Source: an uncultured Clostridia bacterium (lineage in GTDB: Bacteria > Bacillota > Clostridia > Oscillospirales > Acutalibacteraceae). Taken from it: DNA of 33,620 nucleotides. Location: assembly GCA_947369085.1 (NCBI GenBank), contig CANBJR010000024.1:1-33620 (forward strand), in the 5' to 3' direction. The position numbers and the translations under genes were made by a program. The notes under the pieces were generated by a model. It did not search any database, had not been told where the DNA came from, and saw nothing but the letters and a program-made list of their open reading frames with translations. Below are positions 30,865-33,620 of this stretch, one piece after another (within the stretch, counting starts at the first letter, position 1; every line of letters starts with the position of its first letter).

Positions 30865-32358
30865 ATGAAAAATAAATTTAAACGCGTATTTTCAGCTTTG
30901 CTTGCTGTGATTACCGTGTTCTCCGCAACCGCTGTGTTTGGCACAGGCGCATATGCGGCTGAAAGCGAAACTTTGCCGGTTGTTTTGGGCGAATCTGTAG
31001 AAGATGCAGAGGTAGCAACAGAGTCTACAGAACCAGCAGAACAGCCGTCAACAGTTGCAACTGAGCCGACTGCTCAGCCGACAACGGCTCCTGCTACTAA
31101 GCCGACAACAAAGCCTGCGCCTAAGGTAGGAAATGTTAAAAATATTGCAAAAACAAGCTTTTTAACTGACCAGATAGCACTTAAATGGGACAATGTAAGC
31201 GGAGCTTCGGGATATTATATATATTACAAAAATGCCGACAGCTCAAATACGTTTAAAAAGATTGCCGAAGTAAAGTCAAATTCCTGCACCATTAAAAAGC
31301 TTTTGCATACAACTCAGTATCATTTTAAAATATCTGCATTTGTTGTTCAGGACGGTAAAAAGTACGAGGGTGCGGGCACTGTAAAGAAAACCGCCACTCA
31401 GGCAGGCAAGGTGCAAAATCTGAGAATGAACCGTTCTTCAAATGTAATTCAGTTTTCGTGGAATCGTAACTCAAAAGCAACAGGCTACAGAATCTACCGC
31501 GCAAGCGGCAAAACAAACGGAAAATATGTGCTTTATAAAACAATAAAGGGTAATTCTACAACTACTTATTCAGATACGAATGTTGAATTGGGCCGTGCAT
31601 ATTATTACAGCGTAAGACCATATCGTGACCTTTACGGCACTACATACAATGCTCCGTCGGTAAGCATAAGATTTATCTGCGGTATGTGCGCTGTGAACAT
31701 CAATATGACATCGCAGGTTTCAAGAGTAAGCCTTACATGGCACAAGAACAAGTATGCACACGGTTATGACATCTATTATTCAACTTCAAGCAACGGTACA
31801 TTCAAGAAGCTCGGAAGTACGAAAAACGATTATTACAACACTCCGAGATTGTCAGATAAAAAAACTTATTACTTCCGTGTTCAGCCCTATAAGCTTAACG
31901 GCGGCAACAAGACTAAAGTAGTAGGAACTTATGTAACACGTTCAAAGACAGTTACCAAGAACGCTTACGGTTCAAATATCGGTAATACATACATTGAAAT
32001 CAGTCTGAAGCAGCAGCATATGTGGTATTACCGCAACGGCGAGCTTTACTGCCATACAAATGTTGTAACGGGTAAAGATGACGGTTATCACAACACACCA
32101 AAGGGTGCATACTCAATCTGGCAGCGTCAGTCACCGACAACACTTGTAGGTCCGGGATATTCGTCATATGTAAACTATTGGATGGCATTCACATATAACG
32201 GCGTTGGAATTCACGATGCAAGCTGGCGTTCAAACAGCGAGTACGGCGGAACAACCTACAAGCGTAACGGTTCACACGGCTGTGTAAACACTCCGTATAG
32301 TGCAGTTAAGAAGATTTATCAGAAAGCAGGAATCGGCACAAGGGTTATTGTTTATTAA
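30865..32358 (+). CDS. Secreted L,D-transpeptidase (YkuD) with fibronectin-type repeats
   Basis: 497 residues, SD AGAGGGA. Signal peptide about 1-31 (AYAA). A Thr/Pro/Glu-rich spacer about 35-90 probably spans the wall. Three fibronectin type III-like repeats follow (about 92-180, 183-270, 275-360), each with the W-x-x-x-x-x-x-x-G-Y core. The YkuD domain (about 375-497) carries the catalytic motif SHGCVNT with Cys473 and the conserved His in GIHDASW. It forms 3-3 peptidoglycan cross-links or attaches proteins to the wall. The absence of a sorting signal or TM suggests release or non-covalent wall binding. Confidence 0.93.
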   Translation: MKNKFKRVFSALLAVITVFSATAVFGTGAYAAESETLPVVLGESVEDAEVATESTEPAEQPSTVATEPTAQPTTAPATKPTTKPAPKVGNVKNIAKTSFLTDQIALKWDNVSGASGYYIYYKNADSSNTFKKIAEVKSNSCTIKKLLHTTQYHFKISAFVVQDGKKYEGAGTVKKTATQAGKVQNLRMNRSSNVIQFSWNRNSKATGYRIYRASGKTNGKYVLYKTIKGNSTTTYSDTNVELGRAYYYSVRPYRDLYGTTYNAPSVSIRFICGMCAVNINMTSQVSRVSLTWHKNKYAHGYDIYYSTSSNGTFKKLGSTKNDYYNTPRLSDKKTYYFRVQPYKLNGGNKTKVVGTYVTRSKTVTKNAYGSNIGNTYIEISLKQQHMWYYRNGELYCHTNVVTGKDDGYHNTPKGAYSIWQRQSPTTLVGPGYSSYVNYWMAFTYNGVGIHDASWRSNSEYGGTTYKRNGSHGCVNTPYSAVKKIYQKAGIGTRVIVY

Positions 32359-32378
32359 TAAAATTAAATAACAAAAAT

Positions 32379-32410
32379 AAACGGCAAAGCTATTTGAAGC
32401 TTTGCCGTTT
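32379..32410. terminator. Bidirectional terminator
   Basis: Perfect 13-bp stem (32379-32391 with 32398-32410), six-base loop, A-rich left and T-rich right flanks. Shared by the convergent transpeptidase and deacetylase genes. Confidence 0.9.
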
Positions 32411-32416
32411 TGTGCG

Positions 32417-33202
32417 TTATTGAGTTGCGGTTGTGTTTTGTTTCGGGCACATCTTGCCGTCAACATCGGTGTAGTAATCGCCTTTAAGCAGTATTTGAGA
32501 AATAGGTACGATTTCGTAGCCTTTTTCTTTTATTCCCTCAATTACCATAGGGAGTGCCTCGGGAGTGTTTGTTGCACCGTTGTGCATAAGAATTATACTG
32601 CCGTCCTTTAGTTTGCTCACAATGTTGTTGGTAATTTGTTCGGGAGTAGGGTCTTTCCAGTCAAGCGAATCAACATCCCACTGAACGCAATACATATTGC
32701 ATCCGTTTACTGATTTTACAACATCGTTGTTATAGTCGCCGTAGGGGGCGCGGAACATGGTGGGCATTTTGCCTGTAATCTTCTTGATTTTCTCGTTGCA
32801 GGACTGAATCTGCCCGGTCATATCCGAAGTCGACATTTGGGTCATATGCGGATGAGTGTTGCTGTGATTACCTATGTCGTGTCCTTTGTCGGCAATTTTC
32901 TTTACGCTTTCGGGGTATTTGTCAACCCAATCTCCGACAAGGAAAAAAGTTGTCTTAACCTTGTATTTATCAAGGGTGTCAAGAAGATTGTCGGTTTGCT
33001 CGTTGCCCCATGCGGCGTCAAACGAAAGTGCAACCTGTTTTTTGTCGGTTTCCACATAATAAATGGGGATTTCACGGGGCGTTGAAGCTGTCTGAACTGC
33101 TCTGACAGTTGAGGTTATTGCAATTGCCGCCGTAACTGCACCAATTAAAAGACAGAATCCGATTGAAATAAGACTACGCTTTGTGAGAATTAATAAACGC
33201 AT
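32417..33202 (-). CDS. Polysaccharide deacetylase, PdaB-like
   Basis: 261 residues from the ATG at 33202, with GGAGGGG upstream; a longer frame to 33235 lacks one. N-terminal TM or signal anchor about 8-32. NodB domain: motif 1 SFDAAWGNE (the W-containing variant typical of PdaB, not FDDGP), motif 2 HSNTH (metal His pair), motif 3 RAPYGDYN, motif 4 DVDSLDW, motif 5 ILMHNG. It deacetylates a cell-wall glycan; PdaB is needed for stable spores in Bacillus. A sporulation role here is inference. Confidence 0.88.
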   Translation of the reverse strand: MRLLILTKRSLISIGFCLLIGAVTAAIAITSTVRAVQTASTPREIPIYYVETDKKQVALSFDAAWGNEQTDNLLDTLDKYKVKTTFFLVGDWVDKYPESVKKIADKGHDIGNHSNTHPHMTQMSTSDMTGQIQSCNEKIKKITGKMPTMFRAPYGDYNNDVVKSVNGCNMYCVQWDVDSLDWKDPTPEQITNNIVSKLKDGSIILMHNGATNTPEALPMVIEGIKEKGYEIVPISQILLKGDYYTDVDGKMCPKQNTTATQ

Positions 33203-33270
33203 AAAATCCCCTCCGATAAATTGTATGTAAAACAAATATTGATTATGAAAGAAATTTTATGCGGAGACTG

Positions 33271-33305
33271 AACAATTTACAATTAGCAATTAACAATTAA
33301 CAATT
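33271..33305 (+). repeat. Five tandem 7-bp repeats (AACAATT-like)
   Basis: AACAATT, TACAATT, AGCAATT, AACAATT, AACAATT follow each other without gap. They stand in the gene-free stretch 33203-33620 (418 bp). Confidence 0.75.
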
Positions 33306-33374
33306 GAGGGTCGCTACGCTCCGAATTTGTAATAATGTGTGTATAGTTTAAAAAATTTTTTTATCGTGGGTGAA

Positions 33375-33474
33375 TTGATATATCGGTAACGTTTCGGGAA
33401 GGTCGAGTACCTCGACCGTAGGGACACGGCGCGCCGTGTTCGCAGTGGTTATGAAACGTAACTAATTATATCAC
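33375..33474. repeat. Roughly 100-bp imperfect palindromic element with nested hairpins
   Basis: Outer imperfect arms (about 33375-33396 with 33453-33474, sharing GTAACGTTTC/GAAACGTAAC) enclose GGTCGAG TAC CTCGACC (33401-33417) and the perfect 16-bp palindrome ACACGGCGCGCCGTGT (33424-33439). The core is far richer in GC than its surroundings. This looks like a non-coding interspersed (MITE/REP-like) repeat. No gene is seen from 33203 to the end. Confidence 0.55.
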
Positions 33475-33620
33475 TATTATAGCGGCAAACAAATTTTTCC
33501 GTAGGGGGACGGCTTTTCTGCAAAAACGGCAACCCTTTTGTCGTTTTGCGACATTTCCCCTAATAGGCAATGTCGTCAACTTAAGAAAAATATTAAAGTG
33601 ATCTACGATTTTGAGGGTAT

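Noticed and set aside
1..33620. CRISPR arrays, tRNA/rRNA genes, integrases or transposases
   Set aside because: None seen on reading; the only tandem repeats are short heptads at 33271.

Overview
The window looks like a chromosomal segment of a low-GC, anaerobic, spore-lineage Firmicute, most like a gut Ruminococcus or other Oscillospiraceae/Clostridia relative. The grounds are AT-rich DNA with strong AGGAGG ribosome-binding sites, a response regulator with a Spo0A-type DNA-binding domain, a PdaB-like deacetylase, a surface protein with an SPKTG sorting motif, LuxS, and GHKL/LytTR signalling. This placement is inference; there is no rRNA or other marker gene in the window.

Layout. (1) 1-1246: the end of a secreted or surface protein with a ricin-type lectin domain, then a two-repeat wall-anchored protein. 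(2) 1382-6541, minus strand: an FtsX-type ABC exporter and its two-component system, of the type linked to peptide or antibiotic stress. (3) 6712-11912, plus strand: a LytTR regulator and a soluble GHKL kinase, a terminator, then a four-gene ABC-2 exporter (two ATPases, two permeases). (4) 12108-15238: a polytopic AgrC-like kinase and a Spo0A-domain regulator on the minus strand, with a previously unlisted 14-codon gene between them on the opposite strand, then an XRE regulator. (5) 15368-19335: an AEC transporter, an Rrf2 regulator, and metY-cysK with a long leader. (6) 19534-24157: a GNAT protein and the MoxR/DUF58/transglutaminase operon. (7) 24221-26567: a small sigma-region-4 operon with an SOS-like box and structured leader, divergent from a MATE exporter with an attenuator-like leader. 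(8) 26568-26944: no protein gene, but a 135-bp structured inverted-repeat element and a candidate small RNA. (9) 26945-33202: cell-wall and cell-signalling genes (M23 peptidase, LuxS, GH25 lysozyme, L,D-transpeptidase, PdaB-like deacetylase). (10) 33203-33620: no gene, but nested palindromes and heptad repeats.

How it fits together. Two regions couple signal transduction to export (2 and 3). Region 4 is the best candidate for an undescribed system: a membrane kinase with an AgrC-like layout, a regulator with a Spo0A-type output domain whose own promoter contains a 0A-box match, and a tiny aromatic peptide gene (MRDFWHWFLYLFGI) with a perfect Shine-Dalgarno sequence and its own terminator. No AgrB-like processing enzyme is present. 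Region 5 is a sulfur-amino-acid unit: an Rrf2 (CymR/IscR-like) regulator next to metY and cysK, whose leader carries three ATAGGAA repeats and a 14-codon reading frame with tandem Cys codons. Everything was read by eye; no homology search or folding program was run.
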